Assembly: GCF_030315745.1 (NCBI RefSeq)
Contig: NZ_JASXSH010000020.1
Span: 1-64,000, forward strand
Length of the DNA stretch: 64,000 nucleotides
Source: Gordonia heveisoli
GTDB taxonomy: Bacteria > Actinomycetota > Actinomycetes > Mycobacteriales > Mycobacteriaceae
Direction of reading: 5' to 3'
Of this stretch, positions 8,594-15,606 are shown piece by piece (within the stretch, counting starts at the first letter, position 1; each line of letters starts with the position of its first letter). The position numbers and the translations under genes were made by a program. Below the pieces are notes generated by a model. It ran no database searches. It had not been told where the DNA came from and was given only the letters and a program-made list of their open reading frames with translations.

Positions 8594-10188
8594 ACCCCTT
8601 CGACGATCCAGCCACCGGCGCGGTAACACAGCAGCAGTGCCCGGGCATCGTCGAGCAGAACCTGTGCGCGGGCGGTGATCCCGGCCGCGTCGGTGCCGGT
8701 CGGCCACGGCCCCGCCCACCAGTTCAGCCCCCAGCCGCGGCGGCCACCCGCCTGGGTGAGCGTGACCGGTTCGGCGGTGAACGCACCCCGGCCGGTCACC
8801 GACACCGGACGTCCGAGTCCGTCCAGCACCGCGACCTCGGCATCGGTCAGCACCGCCGGGGCCGGTTGCGGCAATCGGCCCGGCCAGGGTGCGTCCGGGT
8901 CCGCGGCGGGCACCTGCTCGTCACCGAGGGCCACCAGGGTCACCTGCTCCCCAGGTCCGCGACCGCCGCTGAGCACCGGCACCTGTACCGAGTCACCACC
9001 GAGTAGGCCCTGGATCCGCACCAGCGACCGGCGCGCACGTGCGTCGGCCTCGACATCGGCGACCCCGCCGGATCCGGTCAGCTCATATTGCAGCGCACCG
9101 GCTTCCACGAGTTCCACCGGTTCCAGCCGCAGGAAGGCGATCGGCGAATCCGGGCGATCCTCGGGCACCCGGCCGCTGCCTCGCCGACGCCCTTCGGTGA
9201 GCCAGCCCTCCAGCTGCCACCGAATCCGATCCGCGGTCGATTCCGGGGTCAGCGGCTGTGCGCAGCACCAGGTTCGCGAATGCCGTTGACCGCGTTCGGT
9301 TCTGGCCTCGATCGTCAGGCGGGTACAGGCCACCCCGGCCGCGACCAGCCCCCGATGCAGGGTGTCGGCGAGTTGCCTGCCGAGGAAGGCCGCCGCGTCG
9401 ACCCGATCGATCGGCGGCTCACATGCCTGTTCGACGGCCACTTCCACCGGATCCCGCCGCCCCGACGGCACCCGCCCCGGCTGCGCGTTCGCCAGCCGGT
9501 GAGCCACCACCGCATCCGCCGGAAACCTGGTCGCGACATCGGCCGCCGACAGTGCTGCGAAGGCACCGATCGTCGAAATCCCCAGCCGGCGCAGCAGACC
9601 CACCAGCTCGGTCCGTGACGGATCACCCAGGCTCGGCTCGATGGCCAGATCCGCGACCGGCCGACCGGCCAGGAACTCCCGGTCACCACCGGATCCGACA
9701 TGCGTTCCGCCGCGGGCGGCGAGCACCGCGGTGAACAGCTCGTCGGCGACCCCGGCCTGGGATTCGACGCCGCAGGCGGAGACCGCGTCGATCACCTCTT
9801 CGGCCATCCGTTCCTCCGTGCCGAAATAGCGGACCGCGCGGTCGCCGGGAACCACGAGCAGGCCCGGGCGCAGCACCTCCAGGGTCGGGACCACGTGCGC
9901 CACCGCCGAGACCACCGGTTCGAACAGCCGGCCGTCCCGGTTCTCGTCCGCGCTGATCACCGTCATCTCCGGGCAGGCCGCCTGTGCCTGCCGCTTTCGC
10001 ATGCCGCGCCGGACCCCCAGTGCACGCGCCGACGCCGAACAGGCGACCACCCGATTCGCCGCCAGCACCGCCACCGGATCACGCGGGGAGAGTTGCGCAT
10101 CGACGGCCGCCGCCATCGCAGGCCAGTCCGGACACCACAGGGCCAGCACCCGCCGGGGCGCCGCGGATCGTGACATCGTCTCCGCCAT
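8584..10188 (-). CDS. imuB: ImuB, catalytically inactive Y-family polymerase-like mutasome adaptor
   Basis: 534 residues. Y-family palm and fingers fold at the N-terminus (RRVLALWCPDWPAMAA), without the acidic residues of active Y-family polymerases. A helix-hairpin-helix region near 195-225 (LRRLGISTIGAFAAL) and the C-terminal ImuB-specific region ending LLCYRAGGWIVEGVYE follow. In mycobacteria ImuB bridges DnaE2 and ImuA' to the beta clamp through a QLPLWG motif; the aligned site here reads QYELTG (residues 367-372), a poor clamp motif. The gene lies 3 bp downstream of imuA' and is presumably co-transcribed from the LexA-controlled promoter. Start ATG 10188 follows the imuA' stop closely. 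Confidence 0.94.
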   Translation of the reverse strand: MAETMSRSAAPRRVLALWCPDWPAMAAAVDAQLSPRDPVAVLAANRVVACSASARALGVRRGMRKRQAQAACPEMTVISADENRDGRLFEPVVSAVAHVVPTLEVLRPGLLVVPGDRAVRYFGTEERMAEEVIDAVSACGVESQAGVADELFTAVLAARGGTHVGSGGDREFLAGRPVADLAIEPSLGDPSRTELVGLLRRLGISTIGAFAALSAADVATRFPADAVVAHRLANAQPGRVPSGRRDPVEVAVEQACEPPIDRVDAAAFLGRQLADTLHRGLVAAGVACTRLTIEARTERGQRHSRTWCCAQPLTPESTADRIRWQLEGWLTEGRRRGSGRVPEDRPDSPIAFLRLEPVELVEAGALQYELTGSGGVADVEADARARRSLVRIQGLLGGDSVQVPVLSGGRGPGEQVTLVALGDEQVPAADPDAPWPGRLPQPAPAVLTDAEVAVLDGLGRPVSVTGRGAFTAEPVTLTQAGGRRGWGLNWWAGPWPTGTDAAGITARAQVLLDDARALLLCYRAGGWIVEGVYE

Positions 10189-10191
10189 CGG

Positions 10192-10983
10192 TCAGTTCGC
10201 GACCGCGAGTTCTGGGCGAGCATCCCCCAGATGCACCAGCTCCACCTGCCGGGCCGCCCATTGGCCACGTGTCACCAGCTCCACCTCGACGGTGCCCGGC
10301 CGGCCGGAGCGGCGCGACACGGTCACCCGTAGACGCATTCCGCCGATGCGGCCGTACCCGTTACGGGCGGCGGTGAGATCCACGACCGATCGGTCCGGAC
10401 TGTGCCGGTAGGTGATCACCTCCGCGTCCAGCCGCAGCTGCGCCCCCGGCCAGTCACCCCCGACCACCAGCAACACCGACGACTGCTTCCGCGCTCGGCC
10501 CTGCACCACCCGCGCACGCGATGGCGCGACGGCGGTACCGCGCGCCCCGAGCACCACCAGATCCATGCCGTCCAGCAGGACCGCGGCCACCTCCACCGGA
10601 TCCAGTCCCGGCGCCGGGATCACCGCGATCCGCGACAGATCCGCCCCCATCTCCACCGCCGACAACAGATTGAGTCCGGGCAATCCCACGATCCCGACGC
10701 GGCCACCGGCCCCGGTCACCGAGGCGATCATCGCCACCAGCATCGAGTTCGCGCCACCGAGGCAGGCGACCGTGCCCCGTGGTATCCCGTTCTGCGGCAA
10801 GACCTCCGACAGACATTCCGGCATCACCAGCGCATCCGCCGACCGGTCCGGCCGCTCCGGCGACCGACGATCGGGATCACCGGACAGGACCGCCATCTGC
10901 CTGCGTAATCCCGCCAGCGCATCGGCATGCACCCGCTGCGCGTGCGCCCGCTGCGATGAAATTGCTTCCGGTGAAAAACCCAT
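10192..10983 (-). CDS. imuA': ImuA', RecA-like mutasome accessory protein
   Basis: 263 residues from ATG 10983, which is preceded by GGAGGG at a good distance; an in-frame extension to 11106 runs through the promoter and SOS box and is rejected. The central part (CLGGANSMLVAMIASVTGAGGRVGIVGLPG) is a RecA-like core without an intact Walker A lysine motif, as expected for mycobacterial ImuA'. It works with ImuB and DnaE2 in damage-induced mutagenesis. Its promoter carries a LexA box identical in sequence to that of dnaE2. Confidence 0.92.
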   Translation of the reverse strand: MGFSPEAISSQRAHAQRVHADALAGLRRQMAVLSGDPDRRSPERPDRSADALVMPECLSEVLPQNGIPRGTVACLGGANSMLVAMIASVTGAGGRVGIVGLPGLNLLSAVEMGADLSRIAVIPAPGLDPVEVAAVLLDGMDLVVLGARGTAVAPSRARVVQGRARKQSSVLLVVGGDWPGAQLRLDAEVITYRHSPDRSVVDLTAARNGYGRIGGMRLRVTVSRRSGRPGTVEVELVTRGQWAARQVELVHLGDARPELAVAN

Positions 10984-11034
10984 GTCGACCCTCCAGAACC
11001 GCGATGAGAACAGCGCAGCCGGGAAGGTGCTGCA

Positions 11035-11087
11035 TCGAACATACTTTCGATGCCTCGATCGTAGGACCGGCCACCGACAAGCGTCAA
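11035..11087 (-). promoter_or_regulatory. imuA'-imuB promoter and LexA (SOS) box
   Basis: Minus strand: TTGACG (-35, 11087-11082), 18-nt spacer, TACGAT (-10, 11063-11058), then the SOS box TCGAAAGTATGTTCGA at 11050-11035. The box begins about where transcription should start, so LexA would sit on the initially transcribed region. The 16-mer is the exact reverse complement of the dnaE2 box as read on its sense strand. Confidence 0.85.
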
Positions 11088-11134
11088 CATCGCAGGTCAC
11101 CGCCACTACCGATCCGGAGATCGGGAGACCGGAG

Positions 11135-12151
11135 TCAGAACAGCGTCAGCGCCTGCTGCAGCTCGGGCTTCGCCACCGGCTCGATGTCGCCGGCATTCTC
11201 GGTGCGCAGTCCGGCCAGTCCATGCCGCTCCACAATCGGCACCATGCGCTCCCGCAGCCACGACGAATATTCCGGCGTCACATACGCCCCACGGCCGTAC
11301 AGGCCGCGATAGCGACGCACCAAGGCCGGATGCTGTTCGGCCAGCCACTCCAGGAACCAGGGTTTCGTCGCACCGCGCAGATGCATGGGAAAGGCGGTCA
11401 CCCCGGACGCCCCGGCCGCGGCGAGCTCTCCCAGTAGTTCATCCAGATGCGCCGCCGAATCGGTCAGGTAGGGAATCACCGGCGCCAGCATCACCTGTGG
11501 CGCGAAGCCGGCATCGGCCACCTCCCGGATCAGCGCCAGCCGCGCGCGCGGCGACGGGGTGCCCGGCTCGATCTGCTTCTGCAGGTCGTCGTCGAAGATC
11601 GCCAGCGAGATGGCGATACTCACCGGGACCTCGCCGGCCGCCTGGCGCAGCTGCGGCAGATCCCGCCGCAACAGCGTGCCCTTGGTGAGGATCGAGAACG
11701 GGGTCCGCGCCTCGGTCAGCGCCGAGATCACCCCGGGCATCAGCCGATACCGCCCTTCGGCCCGCTGGTAGGGATCGGTGTTGGTACCGAGCGCGACCGT
11801 CTCGCGCGTCCACGACCGTCGCCTCAGCTCTCGACGCAACACGGCCGCGACATTGAGCTTCACCACGACCTGGGTGTCGAAGTCCTTACCGGCGTCGAGG
11901 TCCAGATACTCGTGCGTCGGACGCGCGAAACAGTACCGGCAGGCGTGCGTACACCCACGAAAGGTGTTGACGGTGAAGCGAAACGGCAGATGTGCGGTAT
12001 CCGGTACCCGATTGAGCGCACTCTTGGCGAGCACCTCGTGAAAGGTGATCCCCTCGAAATCCGGGGAACGCACCGAACGAACCAGACCCGAGCGCGCAAA
12101 CCCGGGGAACGCACCGTCGTCGGCGTCGACCGCCTGCTCCGACCATCGCAT
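11135..12151 (-). CDS. Rv2578c-type radical SAM protein
   Basis: 338 residues. The radical SAM cluster motif CTHACRYC is at residues 67-74 (C67, C71, C74), followed by FARPTHEYLDLDAGKDFDTQ and the strongly conserved ALGTNTDPYQRAEGRY. The N-terminal MRW..QAV, the central ILTKGTLLRRDLP and the C-terminal TLF closely follow M. tuberculosis Rv2578c as I remember it. Its distant kin include photolesion-repair type radical SAM enzymes (SplB-like), but the substrate is unknown. A one-mismatch LexA box lies 9 bp upstream and the gene sits directly next to imuA'B, so a role in the DNA-damage response is plausible. An iron-sulfur protein expected in the cytoplasm. Confidence 0.88.
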   Translation of the reverse strand: MRWSEQAVDADDGAFPGFARSGLVRSVRSPDFEGITFHEVLAKSALNRVPDTAHLPFRFTVNTFRGCTHACRYCFARPTHEYLDLDAGKDFDTQVVVKLNVAAVLRRELRRRSWTRETVALGTNTDPYQRAEGRYRLMPGVISALTEARTPFSILTKGTLLRRDLPQLRQAAGEVPVSIAISLAIFDDDLQKQIEPGTPSPRARLALIREVADAGFAPQVMLAPVIPYLTDSAAHLDELLGELAAAGASGVTAFPMHLRGATKPWFLEWLAEQHPALVRRYRGLYGRGAYVTPEYSSWLRERMVPIVERHGLAGLRTENAGDIEPVAKPELQQALTLF

Positions 12152-12159
12152 AGCGCGAG

Positions 12160-12175
12160 TCGAACATATGTACGA
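12160..12175 (-). promoter_or_regulatory. LexA (SOS) box upstream of the radical SAM gene
   Basis: The plus strand reads TCGAACATATGTACGA, one mismatch from TCGAAC-N4-GTTCGA. It lies 9-24 bp upstream of the minus-strand start ATG 12151. A TTGACA on the minus strand (12187-12182) may be the -35 element; I see no convincing -10. The site is 55 bp from the divergent kinase start, so it could affect both genes. Confidence 0.75.
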
Positions 12176-12216
12176 CTACGATGTCAAGTGGGTCGCTCGG
12201 CGGTATCCGCCCCCGC

Positions 12217-12222
12217 TATCAT
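12217..12222 (+). promoter_or_regulatory. -10 box of the Ser/Thr kinase gene (leaderless)
   Basis: TATCAT ends 7 nt before the ATG at 12230, which places the transcription start on or next to the start codon. No recognisable -35 element and no Shine-Dalgarno sequence are visible, consistent with a leaderless transcript. Confidence 0.5.
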
Positions 12223-12229
12223 CGCCGTT

Positions 12230-13429
12230 ATGCCCACCGAGTCCGGAAACCACCGCAGGCCAGGCCCCCAGTACCTGGTTGCCGGACGATACCGGCTGCA
12301 ATCGCACATCGGCGGCGGCGGTATGGGCACCGTCTGGCTCGCCCGCGATCAACTACTCGACCGCGAGGTCGCGGTCAAACAGGTCGTCTCCACCGAGGGT
12401 ATGTCGGAGGAATCGGCAGACAACATCCGGCAACGCGCCATGCGTGAGGGCCGGATCGCTGCCAAACTCTCCCACCGCAACGCCATCGCCATGCACGACG
12501 TGGCACTCGATCGCGGTGAACCATGGCTGGTGATGGAGTATCTCCCCTCCCGGAGTGTGGCCGAGATTCTGCATGACACAGGAACTCTCAGCATCACCGA
12601 GGCCGCACAGATCGGCGCGCAGGTGGCCGACGCGATGACCGAGGCGCACGCGGCGGGCATCGTGCACCGCGACATCAAACCCGGCAACATCCTCATCGCC
12701 ACCGGAGCCCGGATCGCCGGGCTGGTCAAGATCACCGACTTCGGGATCTCGCGCGCCAAGGACGATGTCTCCCTCACCCAGACCGGCGTCATCACCGGCA
12801 CTCCGGCCTATTTCGCCCCGGAAGTCGCCCGCGGCTCCGAAACCGCCGAACCCTCCGACGTCTACTCCCTCGGGGCGACGGTCTACACCATGGTCGAGGG
12901 CGAGCCGCCCTTCGGACTCGATGAGAACTCGCTGGTACTGCTCCATCGCGTGGCCCGTGCACAGATCAAGCCGATGACCAGAGCCGGCGAGCTCGAACCG
13001 GTGCTGTTGCAGCTACTGGAACCGAGCCCCACCCGACGACCCACCATGGAGGAAGCTCGCAACCTCCTCGCCGAGGTGGCCGCGGGTACCCATCGCACCA
13101 CGGCTCAGATCCTCGTCACCCCGCTCCGGCCGCCCGGACTCATCGGTTCTCCGTCGGGCCCCTCCGCCCAGACCCTACTCCCGCCCACGGGCAATCCGTC
13201 CACCCGCGTCGGTCCACCGTCGACGCCGGGCTCCGCCTTCGCGCCGACCATGACGCCACAGCCGTTCATGCCCGAACCACCGGTCCACCAGCCGTATACG
13301 AGTCCCTACGACCCGATCCCCGGTGTCCGCCCGTCCTCGACCTCACCGACCAGACTCGCCCTCGCGGTCTTCGGCTGCTTCCTCGTCATCGCGATCATCG
13401 CGGTGCTCGTGGTCGCACTGCTGAAGTAG
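12230..13429 (+). CDS. Membrane Ser/Thr protein kinase (Pkn type)
   Basis: 399 residues. Kinase domain about 19-285: glycine loop IGGGGMGTVW, ATP lysine in AVKQ (K50), catalytic HRDIKPGN (D148), DFG (D170) and an APE-like APEVARG. A Pro/Thr/Ser-rich juxtamembrane stretch (about 290-370) leads to one C-terminal membrane helix (LALAVFGCFLVIAIIAVLVVALL) with almost nothing outside, so there is no extracellular sensor domain. It phosphorylates Ser/Thr on unknown targets. The start MPTESGNHRR is set by the -10 box 7 nt upstream. It stands alone between the radical SAM gene (divergent) and the response regulator (convergent). Confidence 0.93.
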   Translation: MPTESGNHRRPGPQYLVAGRYRLQSHIGGGGMGTVWLARDQLLDREVAVKQVVSTEGMSEESADNIRQRAMREGRIAAKLSHRNAIAMHDVALDRGEPWLVMEYLPSRSVAEILHDTGTLSITEAAQIGAQVADAMTEAHAAGIVHRDIKPGNILIATGARIAGLVKITDFGISRAKDDVSLTQTGVITGTPAYFAPEVARGSETAEPSDVYSLGATVYTMVEGEPPFGLDENSLVLLHRVARAQIKPMTRAGELEPVLLQLLEPSPTRRPTMEEARNLLAEVAAGTHRTTAQILVTPLRPPGLIGSPSGPSAQTLLPPTGNPSTRVGPPSTPGSAFAPTMTPQPFMPEPPVHQPYTSPYDPIPGVRPSSTSPTRLALAVFGCFLVIAIIAVLVVALLK

Positions 13430-13446
13430 CCGCCCACCGGGCGTCG

Positions 13447-14187
13447 TCAGCCGATATGGCGGGTGGCCGCCCACCGGGTCAACGCATTCCGATTGGACTG
13501 CTGCGTCTTTCGCAACACGTTGGAGGCATGCGTCTCGACCGTCTTGATCGAGATGAAGAGTTCCTCGGCGATCTCGCGGTAGGTGTATCCGCGGGCGAGC
13601 AACCGCAGCACCTCCAGCTCACGGCGGGTCAGCGAATCCAGTTCCGGATCCAGCGGCGGTTCCGGTGCACTCGACTTGCCGGTGAAGGAATCGAGCACGA
13701 AGCCGGCCAGCCGTGGACTGAACACCGCATCGCCATCCGCGACCCGGCGAACCGCGTCAGCCAGGTCACCACCGCTGATCGTCTTGGTCACATAGCCACG
13801 GGCGCCCGCCCGGATGGTCGCGATGACGTCCTCGGCCGCATCGGACACGCTGAGCGCCAAGAAGACCGGGGCCTGCGCTCCCAGCGCATCACTCACCCCA
13901 CGCAACACCGACACGCCACCCCCACCGGGCATGTGTACGTCGAGCAGCACGACGTCGGGACGGGACGCGACAATCGCCTCGACCGCCTCGGGCACCGTGC
14001 CGGCCTCCCCGACGACCCGTAGCCCCGACTCCCCCGCCAGTTCCGCGCGGACGCCCGAGCGGAAGACCGCATGGTCGTCGACGAGGAAGACCCCACACCT
14101 GCGTCCCTGCTCGGGTTCCATCGCTGTAGCCGGATCACCCACACCCGGATCATTCACACCCGGATCACTCACACCCCGATCACTCAC
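13447..14187 (-). CDS. NarL/LuxR-family response regulator of a LiaR-like system
   Basis: 246 residues from GTG 14187, which overlaps the kinase stop as GTGA. Receiver domain about 33-150 (FLVDDHAVFRSGVRAEL; phosphoacceptor Asp in VVLLDVHMPG) and a C-terminal LuxR HTH (LTRRELEVLRLLARGYTYREIAEELFISIKTVETH). Residues 1-22 are a repetitive leader of SDPG/NDPG/GDPA units encoded by a 15-bp tandem repeat; MEPEQGRR (ATG at about 14121) would be a start without it. It is the partner of the overlapping histidine kinase and probably controls the divergent PspC/LiaF-like gene. Confidence 0.92.
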   Translation of the reverse strand: MSDRGVSDPGVNDPGVGDPATAMEPEQGRRCGVFLVDDHAVFRSGVRAELAGESGLRVVGEAGTVPEAVEAIVASRPDVVLLDVHMPGGGGVSVLRGVSDALGAQAPVFLALSVSDAAEDVIATIRAGARGYVTKTISGGDLADAVRRVADGDAVFSPRLAGFVLDSFTGKSSAPEPPLDPELDSLTRRELEVLRLLARGYTYREIAEELFISIKTVETHASNVLRKTQQSNRNALTRWAATRHIG

Positions 14188-14190
14188 ACC
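14131..14190. repeat. Four tandem 15-bp repeats at the kinase/regulator junction
   Basis: Units at 14131-14145, 14146-14160, 14161-14175 and 14176-14190 have the form CGGATCACTCACACC with one to three changes. On the minus strand each encodes GV(S/N/G)D(P/R). The last unit contains the GTGA where the kinase stop and the regulator start overlap, so unit gain or loss would lengthen the regulator leader without breaking its frame. Confidence 0.9.
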
Positions 14191-15500
14191 CGATGCCCTC
14201 TCTCCTGCTGCCGAGAATCCACTCGTTCACCATCTCTGTTCGGACTGTCCTTACCGCCAGACCCGGACACGTCACCCCTCGGCATCGACAATCGCACATT
14301 CGTCCCGCGCCCCGGTACCGAGTCGACATGTGCGCTGCCCCCGGCGCGTTCGATCCGAGCGGTGATCGAGCGGGCCACTCCCTGCCGGTCGGCGGGTACC
14401 GCGGCCGCGTCGAAACCCTTACCGCGATCCCGGATGAAGACCTCCACGGTCTGTTCCCGAACCGCGGTTTCGCGATCGGGGGCATCGCCGTCGCCCTCCG
14501 GGAGTTCGTCGTCGGGAACCTCGCAATAGACATCGACCGACCGTTCCCCAGAATGCTTGGCGGCGTTGATCAATGCCTCGCGTGTCGCCCCGATGACCGC
14601 CGCCCAGCGTTTGTCGTCCAGATCGGGACGCAGATCGCCGACGGTGACCACCTCGACCTCCACCCCGTAGGTGTCCTCCACCTCGCCCGCGACCTCACGC
14701 AACGCCCCGGCGAGCGACGCGGAGTGCCTCGCCGGGTCGCCGAACAGCCAGGTGCGCAACTCCCGCTCCTGACTGCGGGCCAGGCGCGCCACCTCCTCGG
14801 GTCGCTGCGCCCGCTTCTGGATCAGTGCGAGGGTCTGCAGTACCGAGTCGTGCAGGTGTGACGCGATCTCCTCGCGTTCAGCGTTCCGGATCCGTGCGGC
14901 CCGCTCCTCGTTGAGTGCCCGCCACAACCGCATCCACAACGGGACGGTCAGCAATGACACCCCGACCAGGGTGGCGACCACCGCCAGCAGCGTCGTGTTC
15001 AGACCGCCGAAGGAGCGGTTACCCGCGACCACCACGACGACCAGTCCACCGATCACCAGCACCGCGCCACCGATCACCCGCGTCCAGGTCAGCACCAATG
15101 TTCGCGGCGCACGGGCCGACGTATCGAATTCCCGCCACACCAGACTCGCGCCGATCGCGATGAACACGAAAGGCACCAGATATTCGGCCGCGGTTCCCGA
15201 CGCGGCGAAACCGACCACCGACATCGCCACCAGGCCCAACACCGCCAGCCCCAGCGACTGTCTGCGCACACCAGGCGCCGGCGGCGCGGTGTCCTGGCCC
15301 GGCGGACAGAAGAACCACAGCAGGCCGTAGGCGAGCACCCCCGCCCCGGCGAGCGCCGCCAGCACCACGAAGACCACCCGCACGCGGAAGACGTCGACGC
15401 CCAAATGGTCGGCGATACCGCCCGCCACCCCGCCGATGACACGACCACCGTCACGCCGCACCAGACGCGGCGCCGGCTCGATCTGTACGGGGCGGCTCAC
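14184..15500 (-). CDS. PspC-domain sensor histidine kinase (LiaS/NarX-like)
   Basis: 438 residues from GTG 15500. N-terminal PspC domain (about 10-70, LVRRDGGRVIGGVAGGIADHLG) continuing into several membrane helices, then a HisKA_3 dimerisation box with the phosphorylated His in IASHLHDSVLQTLALIQ, and a C-terminal HATPase_c domain (GFDAAAVPADRQGVARSI). It likely senses envelope stress and phosphorylates the overlapping downstream response regulator. A divergent gene also carries PspC, giving a LiaFSR-like set. The C-terminus is extended by a Gly/Ser/Asp-rich tail of about 40 residues. Confidence 0.92.
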   Translation of the reverse strand: MSRPVQIEPAPRLVRRDGGRVIGGVAGGIADHLGVDVFRVRVVFVVLAALAGAGVLAYGLLWFFCPPGQDTAPPAPGVRRQSLGLAVLGLVAMSVVGFAASGTAAEYLVPFVFIAIGASLVWREFDTSARAPRTLVLTWTRVIGGAVLVIGGLVVVVVAGNRSFGGLNTTLLAVVATLVGVSLLTVPLWMRLWRALNEERAARIRNAEREEIASHLHDSVLQTLALIQKRAQRPEEVARLARSQERELRTWLFGDPARHSASLAGALREVAGEVEDTYGVEVEVVTVGDLRPDLDDKRWAAVIGATREALINAAKHSGERSVDVYCEVPDDELPEGDGDAPDRETAVREQTVEVFIRDRGKGFDAAAVPADRQGVARSITARIERAGGSAHVDSVPGRGTNVRLSMPRGDVSGSGGKDSPNRDGERVDSRQQERGHRV

Positions 15501-15535
15501 CACTCGATGGTGGCACGAAAATCCGGTCAGGCACA

Positions 15536-15586
15536 TCAGGGTCCACCCCGGTTCTCCATCTCCGGGGATATCTCAGGGTGACACCC
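15536..15586. promoter_or_regulatory. Paired TCAGGGT elements between the PspC genes (candidate operator)
   Basis: TCAGGGT occurs at 15536-15542 and 15573-15579, 37 bp apart, each followed by a CCC-containing arm; the second copy forms GGGTG-A-CACCC. They lie in the short divergent region shared by the histidine kinase and the PspC/LiaF-like gene, where an autoregulatory response-regulator site would be expected. Confidence 0.35.
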
Positions 15587-15606
15587 GATGCGCAGTCACC
15601 ACCACG

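Noticed and set aside
6755..8719. Long minus-strand open frame (about 654 codons) over the acyl-CoA reductase gene
   Set aside because: It is an antisense product of GC-rich codon bias; the translation has no family pattern, and the plus-strand gene has clear SDR motifs.
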